A stretch of DNA of 38,448 nucleotides from Parachlorella kessleri (lineage: Eukaryota; Chlorophyta; Trebouxiophyceae; Chlorellales; Chlorellaceae): NCBI GenBank assembly GCA_001598975.1, contig BBXU01001349.1, positions 1-38,448 of the forward strand, in the 5' to 3' direction. Below, piece by piece: positions 21,101 through 31,524 of the stretch (within the stretch, counting starts at the first letter, position 1; every line of letters starts with the position of its first letter). The notes under the pieces are model-generated. The model had not been told where the DNA came from. It searched no databases and was given only the letters and a program-made list of their open reading frames with translations. Both the position numbers and the translations under genes were made by a program.

Positions 21101-23482
21101 GTAACCCACTCACTCACCTCCAGCTCCTTCTCCGCCTCCTCCTGCTTGCGGCGCGCATCCGCCTCCTCCGCCGTCACCTGCTTCATCAAAGCCTCCACCT
21201 CAGCCTGCAGCCGGCTGGCCTGGTCCTCCTTCTCCATAGCAACCTGCAGAGGCAGTCAAAACCCACACTGGGTGGTCGGTGGTGGCACAACTCAGGCTTT
21301 TAACCGTACTCCACATCCGCCACACATTGAGAGATAGTCCCAACTGTTTTCACACCATGGGGGAACCCTATCCAGGGACTGGATAAGGCTGTGACGTACT
21401 TGGCAGTTTGTAATAGTGGCTAAATCATTGAAAGAAAAATCGGCCACGCCCTCCTGTCTCCCAACCTTTCCAACCCCAAAACGTGGCAGTACCTGCCGCA
21501 AGGGCAAAGGCAGCCTCCAGCCAGCTACCGCCATACGCAACAGCAGGCTCGCTGACCTGCATGGGCTTGCTGGTGCGCAGCGCATCGATGCGCTTCTGCA
21601 GGGTCTCCACCCTCTCACGCGCAGCCTTGGCCTCGCGCTCCAGCCTGCAGAGCACAGCAATACCAGCGCACGTTTGGCTTACTGCCCGTCCCACGAGTGC
21701 ACGCTTCCGCCACGTCAAACACACACAGCTTTCGCAAGAACCACACAGCTGCTTGCCTACCCCGCTGGACACCGAACGCCGCCCAGAATTCCAATAAGGG
21801 TGGGCCGCCTCCCTCCACAACCACCCAATGCCCATCCTCAAATTAAAACTTGACATCAAAGTAGTCGACTGCATAATTGTATGCCTGTCGCGAATCTCAC
21901 TTGTCAGCCTCTGCCAGCAGGTCGTTGGCAGGCTCGGCGATGTGGCGCGACTCCTCAATGATCTCAGTCCTGCAGGCAAATTGCCGCAAAAACACCCCTG
22001 GGCAATAGGCATTGCTTAGCCCGCCCTCTTACAGGCAACTGGACACTCTGCAAGGGGCCTGGCATCTCCCTACCCCCACTTGCAGCCCAACCCTCTGCCA
22101 GCCAAACACTGTCAGCAGCCAGGCCAGCCCACGCACCACGCGTGCTCACCTGCGGCGCTCGGCCTTCTCCATCAGCTGGCGCGCCTCCCTGAGCTGGTTC
22201 ATCAGGTCCTCGGCCTCGGCGCGGCGGCGCTTCTCGGCCACCTCTAGGCTCTCTACCTTGTCCTCCACCTCGGCCTTCTTGCGTAGGGCGTCCTCGCTGC
22301 GACACGGGAACAGGTGCATGCTTTACCATAAGGACGGGGCCTTGCCGGAGGGCACAGAGGCAGAGGGCTAAGCAGGGTAGCACGCACAAAGCAGGAAGGG
22401 TCATGGGGCCTGTTCTGCTGTGCAGTGGTCAGCTGAACTGACAGGAAGGATACGGATCAACAACTGTGCACATTGGTGGCATACAGAGCATAATATGCTC
22501 GCCAAGCTGCATCAGGTAACCAAATATCCAGCCACTGCATTGCACTCGTGCACATAACAGCTATACTCAATCATACAAGCCACCGACCAACAAAGCAACC
22601 CAAAAAACCAAAGGATGAATCTCTGAATTCCATAATCTCTGACACAGGTCAGCTCTCTCCCTGGCTACCTACCTCATGCCCTTGGCAGCTTCGGCATGAG
22701 ACGCGGTGGTGTCGGCCGCACATGCCAGCTGCGCTGCGCGACGTGCCTCCTCCTCGGCCTTCACGGTGTTGGCCTCGGCCTTGCGCCAGTCATCCACGGT
22801 CTCCTACACACCCAAAGGAAGGTGAGGGATGAGGTTAAGAGGAAAGTGAGGGCAGCCTGCAAGGCTGCGACTGCTGTTGGCTTCACAGCAGCTGGGACCT
22901 GTGCCATACTGACAGCAGTGGGACTGCCACCGCCTTGCACTTGGGATAAGCTTGAGTGCAACACAAGGCAAATGGTTCGAAAAACCATGGCTCAAGGCCA
23001 TTGCTCGGGTCTGACAACCCCAGCAGGAAACCGGAGGGGGGGGGTTGGGGGGGCAGGGGGCTCGGTCACTCCTTAAGCTACAGCACTGAGCGTCACCCTG
23101 TTCCCCCGATCCTATATGCATAAACTCTATGCATACCTTTGTGGGGCCGCAGGTGGGGCCCTGCGCCAACCCAGCACGGGAGGGAGTGGCGGGCGCGGCC
23201 ACTTCGATATGCTCCTTCACGACCTGCTCAGCTGAGCGAGTCTCAGTGGCAGCACCACCCTCAGCACCACCAAACAACTTGTCCTGCGTGGTGCATGAAA
23301 GTGCAGCAGAAGCATGTGACAAAGTGCACACAAGATAGGGCATGGCCACGCTGGAGGCAGTCGGTCTAAATGGCGGCCGTCCAAGGCCAGCTCAAGGTTT
23401 TTCTTGCCTTGATGGCTCCAAACAAGCCCTTGTTGGCCTCCTCGCCTTGGACCTCTGTCGTGTGGATGTCCCTCGATGTCAT
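18137..23482 (-). CDS. Coiled-coil protein, tandem paralog 1 (about 530-570 aa, 3' end uncertain)
   Basis: Exons: 23482-23408, 23283-23137, 22803-22673, 22296-22150, 21969-21901, 21644-21557, 21243-21118, 20872-20723, 20206-20107, 19817-19651, 19254-19119, 18856-18744, 18511-18380, then an unresolved tail. The first intron uses a GC donor (AAG|GCAAGA). The N-terminus reads MTSRDIHTTEV, then NKGLFGAIK joined by splicing to DKLFGG, similar to a dehydrin K-segment. Residues from about 75 to 483 form an almost continuous Ala/Glu/Lys/Arg heptad rod with no Pro-rich breaks (for example EARRAAQLA, EKLQRQADKAAADAQ, ELTRLEELHEQA). The tail is Thr/Ser-rich (TTTTTQTRKVSETSTSSG). There is no signal peptide or membrane segment, so it is probably cytosolic. 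The family is not recognised; a LEA-like or filament-forming role is inference. Phase-consistent splicing ends at TAG 18262. A more protein-like frame in another phase ends at TAA 18137. The gene is a duplicate of the gene at 25863-30373. Confidence 0.8.
20431..20447 (+). repeat. (AGACT)n microsatellite
   Basis: About three and a half tandem AGACT units lie in an intron of coiled-coil paralog 1. Confidence 0.7.
23033..23060 (+). other. G-run cluster, possible G-quadruplex, in intron 2 of paralog 1
   Basis: Runs of 9, 7 and 5 G, separated by TT and CA and preceded by GGA, could form an intramolecular quadruplex on the plus strand. That is the non-transcript strand, so the pre-mRNA would carry a C-rich tract. 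No equivalent was seen in the paralogous gene. Confidence 0.5.
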
Positions 23483-24267
23483 GGTTGCTTGTTTTTGTCT
23501 TGGGTGATCAGGTGAACTTGGCTATACGTCCCTGAAGCAAAGTGACTAGGTGTGAGAGTTAACTCTGTTGCAAGTCTCGAAACTGCAGGGGTAGAGGGAA
23601 TGTAACACAAATCGAAGCTTTCCGCAACTTCTATGTGTATCGGCAAACGCTGCTGCCTTGTGTGCGGATACACTGCAGCTTCTTTGGGACGATCTTGTCA
23701 CCTGTTGGCGGCTGGCGGGTACGGAACCGCAGGTGGAGCTCTCCTGTATAAGGCCTAACTCACGTAACCTGCTTGCTGTGACGCTGAGTTCACCGTCTTG
23801 GAAGCCTTTGACGGGAACATATTGCTTTGAAACCCGGGCGCAAGGTTGCGCTGGCGCCATGACAAGAAACCATGCTCCACCTCCAACGTTCTATACAAGT
23901 GATGGTAAACAACAAGAAGCGATAAATTCGTCATGGCGGTCTACCAAGTGGTTTCTTGTCATCAAGAAGCTTGCTATGATGGAGCTGTGCAGTCTTGCAC
24001 AAGACTGGGCAACCTGCAGGGGGAAGCGAAGCACTGACAGGCCGGCCTTAACCATGTATTGTACATGACTCGATAAGTAAAACTGCCAGCGGCGTGCAGA
24101 GGAGGGGCGGCTTTCTACTGCAGTTTTATCCTAGGCCTGCAAGTGAGACGCTGGACTTGCCTGTATTGCTTTGTTTACAATCCTGAGATATGCTACAGCC
24201 ATCGGAAGCAGGTGGAAGTTTAGAAGTAAGGTAGGGGCCAGTAGAGAATATGGTTGTTGATTTGTTG

Positions 24268-24413
24268 TTGCAGGCACTGCAAACTGAGCAGGGGTTCTCA
24301 CTACAGTAATGAACTGTACTAGGAAGGCTAGCTGCAGTAAACACTGCCAACTTCATAGTGCCAACACAGGCATGATTCAAGAGTGTCTGTTCATGGTGGC
24401 AGGCAGTGCGAAT
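24268..24413 (+). repeat. Two short copies of the dispersed repeat core
   Basis: Bases 24268-24297 (TTGCAGGCACTGCAAACTGAG) and 24394-24413 (TGGTGGCAGGCAGTGCGAAT) match the core shared with 5391, 5463 and 5691. They are short and degenerate. Confidence 0.55.
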
Positions 24414-24439
24414 ACATGGCATTGGCATTGCAGCGATCT

Positions 24440-24675
24440 AAGATGAAAATGCACGTAACAGGAAAGGGTCACACAGCAGTGTGGCGGGTGCCAGCTGCGT
24501 CAGAAAGCAGGCAGAAATAGAAGGGGAGACAAGCTACAAGCACACTGAGATTTAAGATGAAAATGGAAGGGGTCAGACAGCAGTGTGGCGGGTGCCAGCT
24601 GCGTCAAAAAGCAGGCAGAATTAGGGAGGGGAGACAAGCTGCAAACACATTAGCAATAACACAACACTGAGATTT
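24440..24675 (+). repeat. Tandem duplication of a 114-122 base unit
   Basis: Unit 1 (24440-24553) and unit 2 (24554-24675) both begin AAGATGAAAATG and end ACTGAGATTT. They share GACAGCAGTGTGGCGGGTGC-type and GGGGAGACAAGCT stretches with small indels. Unit 2 also matches the opening 70 bases of the window, linking it to the dispersed family. Confidence 0.85.
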
Positions 24676-24864
24676 GTATACTGTCGCTGTTGTATCAACT
24701 TCGAAATTGCCTGGTTGGTGTGTTGGCAAATACTGTTGTAGAGTGCAGGGAAAGGGAGAGTATTCCACAAGCTGTGGACAAAATGTTTTCACACAGCACT
24801 GGGGATAGGTTGAGTATAGTTGCTTATGCAGCTTGCTGTACAGTCAAAAAATGTTTATGAGCAT

Positions 24865-24934
24865 GAGTAGCAGGTACTGCGAACAGGGAGTAGAGCTGGG
24901 CTGGACTGGACTGACAGGGCTGGATGCAGAATGA
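24865..24934 (+). repeat. Dispersed repeat copy, near-match to 5463-5538
   Basis: This copy shares CTGCGAACAGGGAG and CTGGACTGACAGGG.TGG.TGCAGAATG in the same order and spacing as the copy upstream of the kinase gene. Confidence 0.75.
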
Positions 24935-25532
24935 GCCTGATATCCATACAGTAGTTGGAAGGGATGTTACAAGGCTGACACACAGTACAAACCGCAATGG
25001 CAGTCAGAGCCAGGAAATGAAAGAAATATCCTGATGTAATAGAATCAATCGTATAAGGCAGCATCCATCACCACTCGACACAAAAGTACAGTTCATACAG
25101 GCAAATACTCAGATGGGCCATTCATGCTTATCTGTGGCCGAAACGTGGTGACACCCCGGTCTCTCAGGAAAAGCCTAGCCTTCCCAACAGGATACCATAG
25201 GCAGACAGAAAACCTGCTGAAGCAACCACATTACCATCAACATGTTTCACACACTGCAATATAGCCTCAGCTTCATGCTATTTGCAAGAGCAATTCATAG
25301 CTTTGCACCTTCAGACAGCCACCATTTGCCCCTCCTCATCCTCAACCAAGATTCATGCATCAGCCCCCGGCAGCTCCACCCGGCCCGCCCTGGTGGTGTG
25401 GGGCAGGTCAGCACCCTCACTCCTCAGGATCTCGGCGTCGCTCTTACCCTCCAGGTGTGTGCGCTTGGCATACTCACTCTCCTTGGTATGGCCAGTCTGC
25501 ACCAGGGCAAAAGTCTGCCAGTAAGCTCAAAA

Positions 25533-25672
25533 GGCTGGGTGCAGGTGCTACAGCACAACTGTTCCTGCTCGGGCTATACCACAGCCATTGCACAGTACAA
25601 TGGTAGCTGGGTGCACGTGCTACAGAAAATCTGTTCTTGCTAACAGCTTTATCACATCCACTGCGCAGTGCC
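25533..25672 (+). repeat. Tandem duplication of a 72-base unit
   Basis: Two degenerate units start at 25533 and 25605. Both open with GCTGGGTGCA.GTGCTACAG, continue with a CTGTTC.TGCT block and a TATACCACAGCCATTGC-like block, and close with CRCAGT. They lie in the 3' flank of coiled-coil paralog 2. Confidence 0.75.
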
Positions 25673-25862
25673 AGCGCGATGCAAAGAGTACAACACATTC
25701 ACCCAGCTGCTTAGCCAAAGTACTGTTACCACATGAGGCATGACATGCTTAAAAATGCAGTATTTTCGTCATCACAATAACCAGGCGAAAACATGCGCAC
25801 ACTCCCCCAACCGAGGGCACCAGCCACCCTATCACACTCACCCCCACAACTGTCACACATGC

Positions 25863-28800
25863 TCAGGCGCGACGCACCGGGCCATCATCGCCCTCCTGCC
25901 GCTTGTAGTCGTATGAGGCCTCGGTCTTACTGCCGGTGTCGGAGCTGTAGCTGCTCTTCTCGTGCACCTGGCGGGTCTCGGTGATGGTCTTGGTGGGCAC
26001 ATGGGGACGCTCGCGGGGGATGTCTACCTCGCGGTGCTCGTGGTGGTGCTGGCGGTGGTAGTGCTCGGTGGTGTGCTCAGTGGGCTGCAGCTGGCTGGCA
26101 TCAACCTGCGGGTGGAGGGCGGGTACCAAGGTCTGGTTTGACATACCACCACAAGATTAGGCAAGCAGTTGTACCAGGAGCAGGTGTCAAGAGTGGCATG
26201 GGCTGGTCGTGCTTTTGCAGAGGTATGCTGCACTACATTGGGAATCAAACACACGACACGGAGTCAGGGTGATCCTGCAACAGTTTCCACATCCCTACTC
26301 CTTCTAAACCCCGCAATTCTGCGGCAAACAAACAGCACCCAACTAGAGCTTGACCACCCCACCCAGCCAGCTGCCTCACCTGGTCCAGCTTGCGGGCAAC
26401 CTCCTCAGCGGACTGGGACCTTGCCTTCTCGCCATGCTCCTTGGCCTGGTCCCATGCCTCAGCCTCGCGAGCACGGGCAGCCTGGGCCTCACCTGCAGCA
26501 GGTGAGGTGGCAAATACTTCAATGAAACTGCATCTCTATAGTTCAGCTGTTTGTCCAGGGGTCAGCGCCATGCTTGGACAAGGCAGACCCACACTTCCTA
26601 TCCCATGGTAAACCTTCTTGGGGGTTGGAGAATGGTAGTAGATGGCTGCGACCCCTATTTCACCCCAGTCTCCTTCTTCACCACCAGCCCTTGCTGCAGC
26701 TGCATTTGCGATGCGCTATCAGACTGCACCCCACATGCACAGCCTGCCCAAGTAACGCGAGGCTAACAACAGCTGTAACACTTACGCCTGGTGCGGTCAA
26801 ACTCCGCGGCCTTGGTACGGGCCTCAGCAACAGCGGCGCGGTGCAGCTCCTCCAGGCGGGTCAGCTCGGACTCGGCAGCGGCGCGGCGGGCGGCGGCGGA
26901 CTCAGCGGCCTTGCGGGCCTCCTGCATGGATATAAGGGTCACAAGGCCGGTTAAGTGCCAAGCCTCAATGCTTCGCAACTGCTTGCTAGGAGGGTGGCTT
27001 AAACCCCGCTTTCTAGGGTCGCTCTGTCCTTTATACAAGTGCATCAGCACAGCCACAGCCACAGGGAAAGCCCAAAGCACCCACAACATATACAAACCCC
27101 AGCCCCAGACCCTGCATACAGCCCCTGCTGTCGCTGTACTTGTACTTTGATATGCTGCACTGCAAGTTGCTCGCTTAAAAGGTCCAGTATCAACACCACC
27201 CACCTCAGCCTTGCGGCGCAGCTCAGCCTCGTCCACGGCAGGCACAACCACGGTCTGGGCCTCAGTCTTCTTGCGCTCAGCCTGCATCTCGAAGGTGCCG
27301 GCCTGGTCGCGGCGGGCCTCAGCCTCGCGCTGCAGCTGCGCCACGCGGGCGGCCTGGGCAGCAGCCTCGGCTGCAAGCAGACAAGCACAGCGGCTTTTGT
27401 CAGTCAAGCATTGTCAGTCAAGGAAGCTTGAGAAAGGCAGGTGAGACTGGTGACAGAGACGAGCAGTGACACAACTACACGACCATTCCATTTGCCTCAC
27501 CACAAGCCATCCACTGCCAAGCCCTTGGGCACCCCAGAATAAAACACCAGGGCCAAGTCTTCACTTTACAATTACTGCCTCACTCACCAGCCAGCTCCTG
27601 CGCCTGCTTCTCCAGCTCAGCCTTCCTCTGGCGCGCTGCCAGGGCATCATTCTCGGCCTTGTCAGCCTTCTTCTGCAGCTTCTCCATCTGCAGGGCAGCA
27701 AAAAGCAGCGAAGTTAGCAAAACTGCAGCAAGCAGGTGATCAGCTCCACACTTGCGAGAAGCAACTCCACTTTTGGGGTGTAAATTTGTTATAATGTAAG
27801 CAGCCAACACAGCATCAAAAACCTGGTGTTCAAGTCCTGCTGTGATTCCATAACCATATATCGAAGCAGGACATCTGTCCCACCTTGCCCAACTCAGAAA
27901 GCAAGAAGCAGCTGCCAAACCTCCTCGCCAGTTACAAACAACCCCTCCTTGCTTGCCCAATTCAGCCTCGTATCACGACGATCAGAGAGCAGTTGGTAGC
28001 ACATTCAGTGCTACTTACCTCATTCCTCTTCTTGATGGCGTCGCGTGCATCATCAGCAGCCTCGCCGGCCAGGCGCTTGGCGTAGGACTCCAGGCGCTTA
28101 GACTCGTCACGCACGGCCCAGTAGCGCTTGGCCAGCTCGTCAGCCTCCTTCACCTTGGCGCGGGCATTCTGCAGCAGCAAGGGCAACACAGATGCTGAGA
28201 CTTGAGCTGCCAAACTTGGGGTCCAGAAAGAGGATCTACACTCAACAATGGCAGGCGTTACACAAGACAAATTCCCACATGCTGTTGCCAAGTCAGCGTA
28301 GGCAATGTCAGCGCACAGCAGCAGGTCTGCTGGTTTAACGATTGCATGGCACACCTGCAACTGAGCAACACCAATCCATGGCCTGCATCCAATTATTGTC
28401 TTTCTCACCCTGCCTGACTGGGCAGTCCCCTACTCACCTCCAGCTCACGCTCCGCCACCTCCTGCTTGCGGCGGGCGTTGGCCTCCTCGATGGCCACCTC
28501 GCGCATCAGCTCCTCCACCTCAGCATGCAGGCGGGCAGCCTCATCCTCCTTCTCCATGGCAATCTGCAGCAGGAAACCAGGAATAAGGTCAAACAAGATC
28601 AATGTTTCTCAGTAGCCAGACTCCTTTCCCAGTTCAGCAGGGAGCAGGCTGGGTACTGGCCAAAAGCCCTAAAAGCACAGAAGTTCAACCTTACCATTCA
28701 CACTCTGCTGAGGGCATGCTACACCCCCTCCAAACCCTTCTGCTGTATCCAAGCACGCCATCCTTTAATAGCAATCTGTTGCTCACCTTGTGGGGCTTGC

Positions 28801-30373
28801 TGGCGCGCAGGGCATCAATGCGCTTCTGCAGGCTCTCCACGCGGTCGTGCGCTGCGTTGGCCTCGCGCTCCAGGCGGTCAGCCTCGGCCAGCAGGTCGGT
28901 GGCGGGGGAGGCAATGCGCTTGGACTCCTCCAAGATCTCAACCCTGCAGGGTAGGCAGGCAGGCAGGCATCGCATTGCTCACAACAGGTCTCAGCAGCTT
29001 GCCCTAGGGGGACAAGGACCACACATGTAACCTATGAGCTGGCAAGTAGGCTGCATTCCACACACACCCTGCAGCTCACTGCCAACACTGCCAAGTGCTG
29101 CCCGAGCCCTGCCCAAGCAGCTGGTCAAGTGTCACCACTCGAAGGGCTAGTGCAACAGGGCAAGCATTTCAAGTTGGAAAACTCTTCATAAGCAGTTGTC
29201 ATTTGTACACTAGCTGCATTTGGCACGCTTTGTCACCTTCCCCTCCAACCTCGACACCACGCAGCGAGTCGTTGCACCCAGGCACCCTGCTTTAATCAGG
29301 CATCCTGCTGTAACTCTCCAATGAGCAAAAGACCAACCTGCGGCGCTGGGCACGCTTCATGAGTTCACGCGCCTCCTCCAGCATGCGCTCCAGGTCAGCG
29401 GCCTCCATGCGGCGCCGGCGCTCAGCCTCCTCCAGGCTCTCCACTCGGTCCTCCACCTCAGCCTTCTTGCGAAGAGCATCCTCGCTGCAGCAGGTGCAGA
29501 AAAGGCTCTTTCAGGACTTTCTGGGCTGGCTATTAGCTGGGCTGGCTTACCTCTCGATATCTGAAAGGACCCAAGCACCTGGCTCATACAGCACAGCAAT
29601 TGCACTTCAGCTGCTTTGGGTTTGCCTACCCCCCACACTACAACAGCACACTGTGCTGCAAGTCAGCAAACTCGGCCAGGCTGCTACCCAACAGCACTCC
29701 CACCCCTTTCCCACTTTCCCCATCACCCACCTCAGGCCCTTGGCAGCAGCAGCCTGGGCGGCGCGGTCGTCGGCTGCGCAAGCGAGCTGCGCTGCGCGGC
29801 GTGCCTCCTCCTCGGCCTTCACAGTGGCGGCCTCAGCCTTGCGCCACTCATCAATGGTCTCCTGTACAAAGCAAGGCAGCTAGCTAGAAGTCAGCACTGG
29901 GGAACGTTCCAGAGGGTTGCAATACAAGGTCCACTGGCAGGCCACGCGCCCCCCCGTGTGTCGCACGCACTGGCTGCCACCACTGTGGCCGAGACAAGCC
30001 CGCACTGCAGCAGACCCTGCTAGCAGACGCCTTTGACTGCCCACCTTGGAGGGAGTGCAGGTGGAGGGGGTGTTGGGACCCTCGACCTTCTCCTTGACAA
30101 TCTGCTCAGCAGTGCGGGTCTCCTTACCCTTGCCAAAAAGAGAGTCCTGCAGCACAGATGGGTTGTGGGGTTGCTGGTGAGCACTAGTCTGGGGCGTAGT
30201 AGTGTCGCTAGGGGAAGGATAAGACAAGCGTATCGTCCCCACGCCGCCCCAGCGCGCAACTTCATGGTTCCACACATGACTGCGACGCTTGCCTTGATGC
30301 CGCCCAGCAGACCACCCTTGTTATCCTCAACCTTCACCTCGGTGGTGTGGCTGTACACGTCCTTGGAAGCCAT
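25863..30373 (-). CDS. Coiled-coil protein, tandem paralog 2 (550 aa)
   Basis: Exons: 30373-30293, 30146-30045, 29861-29731, 29484-29338, 28943-28787, 28563-28438, 28168-28019, 27687-27588, 27370-27204, 26921-26786, 26492-26380, 26105-25863. Total 1653 nt, all phases consistent. Intron 1 has a GC donor (AAG|GCAAGC). The N-terminus is MASKDVYSHTTEVKVED, then GGLLGGIK spliced to DSLFGKGKE, a K-segment-like amphipathic stretch. The rod from about residue 62 to 470 is Ala/Glu/Lys/Arg-rich with heptad periodicity (for example KAEEEARRAAQLAC, EEARELMKRAQRR, ELEKQAQELA). The last exon codes for a His-rich segment (HYHRQHHHEHRE) and then a Ser/Thr/Tyr-rich, charged end (TKTITETRQVHEKSSYSSD). It has no signal peptide or membrane helix. 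The family is unrecognised. Structural, filament-like or desiccation/cold-protective roles are possible but unproven. Exon sizes match paralog 1 almost perfectly. Confidence 0.85.
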
Positions 30374-31524
30374 TGCTGCTGTCGATGCGGCGTACGAAGT
30401 AGTAAACTGATAAGTGAATCGATTACAAGTCAGTGTGATAGCTGTGCGCGCTGTTATTCGATAGGGACACACTGGTCCAGCCGCAGATATAGTTCCCTTG
30501 CCCAGTCAGTTGCTGTCGACGCCAGCTGCTGCGAAGCTGGGGTCTAGCTAGAGCACAGCTTCCGGTGGGATCCCACAGCCGCTTTTGGCTAGCACGTTTG
30601 ATGGGCTTGCTGAGTTTGAAATTTCGAGAGCCGATACCCGGCGCACGATGGGTGTCGCACGCTCTCGTTCTGTGTAGCAGGCTTGGCGCCGCCACTTCAG
30701 AAGACGCGCCCCGCGCGCAAGTCCAAAGCACTGCTACTGGGAGTGATGTAGTGTCCTTGAGCTTGCAAGATCAGTTTACAGCCAGTCTACAGCCGAATAC
30801 AGCCAGTCCTTCAATACTATCAGTGGTCATGGGCTTATGGAGTTTGAGTTTCTGAAATATGATTGGGTGAATGCACGCGACCCTTGAAACAGCAAGAGGA
30901 GCAGCAACCGCTTCTGCAGTCTGCAGCTGCAGCAAGCTTGCAACCTTGCCAGATATGAGAGTTGGGCTCAGTGCTGTTTTATGATCACACATGAAATTTC
31001 ATATCCACTGCCAGGACGCATCCCGCCGTCTTACTATGTCGTGCAGCTCTTCTGCAAACGAAACCACTCAATGCTAGCGTGCCAGGTACTGGTAGCTGGT
31101 AACTTGTCCCGGGAGTGCCAACGTAGTGGTGCCAGTACAGGGTTCACGCTGCTCTCCAACCCAGCATCAGAACTATTTGCTGAAGAAAGACACCAGGTAC
31201 AAAACTTGCCCTCTTGAACTTCATTTCCTGATCCACTGCAGCCGCACCAACAAGGAGACACTACCAGCGGTGTGCTAACAAGCAACTGAGTAAAGTGAAG
31301 GCCTCATGGCGAGGGCAATCAGGACCTCTGTACCTGTCGTCAACTTGGTTGTAATGGGTATAAGTCAATGTCCCGGCCACAACGCTTTTGCCGGGTTTGA
31401 ACCATGTACGCTGGCATTCTAGCACCATGCCAGCAAAGGAGACCACACCTCATAGGCACAAATTTTGCTGAGCAATGTGCACTGCACAGAGCAAAGCATG
31501 TTAGACTCGCTTGCTTCTGCAAAA
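30374..31524. other. Intergenic region: paralog 2 promoter and CGL160-like 3' flank
   Basis: Both flanking genes are on the minus strand. The left part should be the 5' flank of coiled-coil paralog 2. The right part should be the 3' UTR of the CGL160-like gene, although I find no exact minus-strand TGTAA there. A weak local duplication (ATGGGCTTGCTGAGTTTGAA near 30601 versus ATGGGCTTATGGAGTTTGAG near 30829) and short ACAGCCAGT repeats near 30780 are the only structures noticed. No ORF or RNA gene is credible. Confidence 0.45.

Larger units (their letters stand above)
23483..25862. other. 2.4-kb intergenic region between the tandem paralogs, repeat-rich
   Basis: The region holds the promoter of paralog 1 at its left end and the 3' flank of paralog 2 at its right end. 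The middle (24.2-25.7 kb) is filled with degenerate dispersed and tandem repeats, listed separately. None of the open frames has splice logic or a protein-like composition. It probably arose or expanded after the gene duplication. I see no RNA gene. Confidence 0.5.

Noticed and set aside
23658..24068. Plus-strand open frame of 136 codons in the spacer between the paralogs
   Set aside because: No protein-like features, no poly(A) signal, and it overlaps the expected promoter of paralog 1.
31385..31410. Minus-strand GGTTCAAACCC, a perfect-looking tRNA box B
   Set aside because: The flanking bases do not pair to form a T stem, and no A box or acceptor stem is found at the expected distance.
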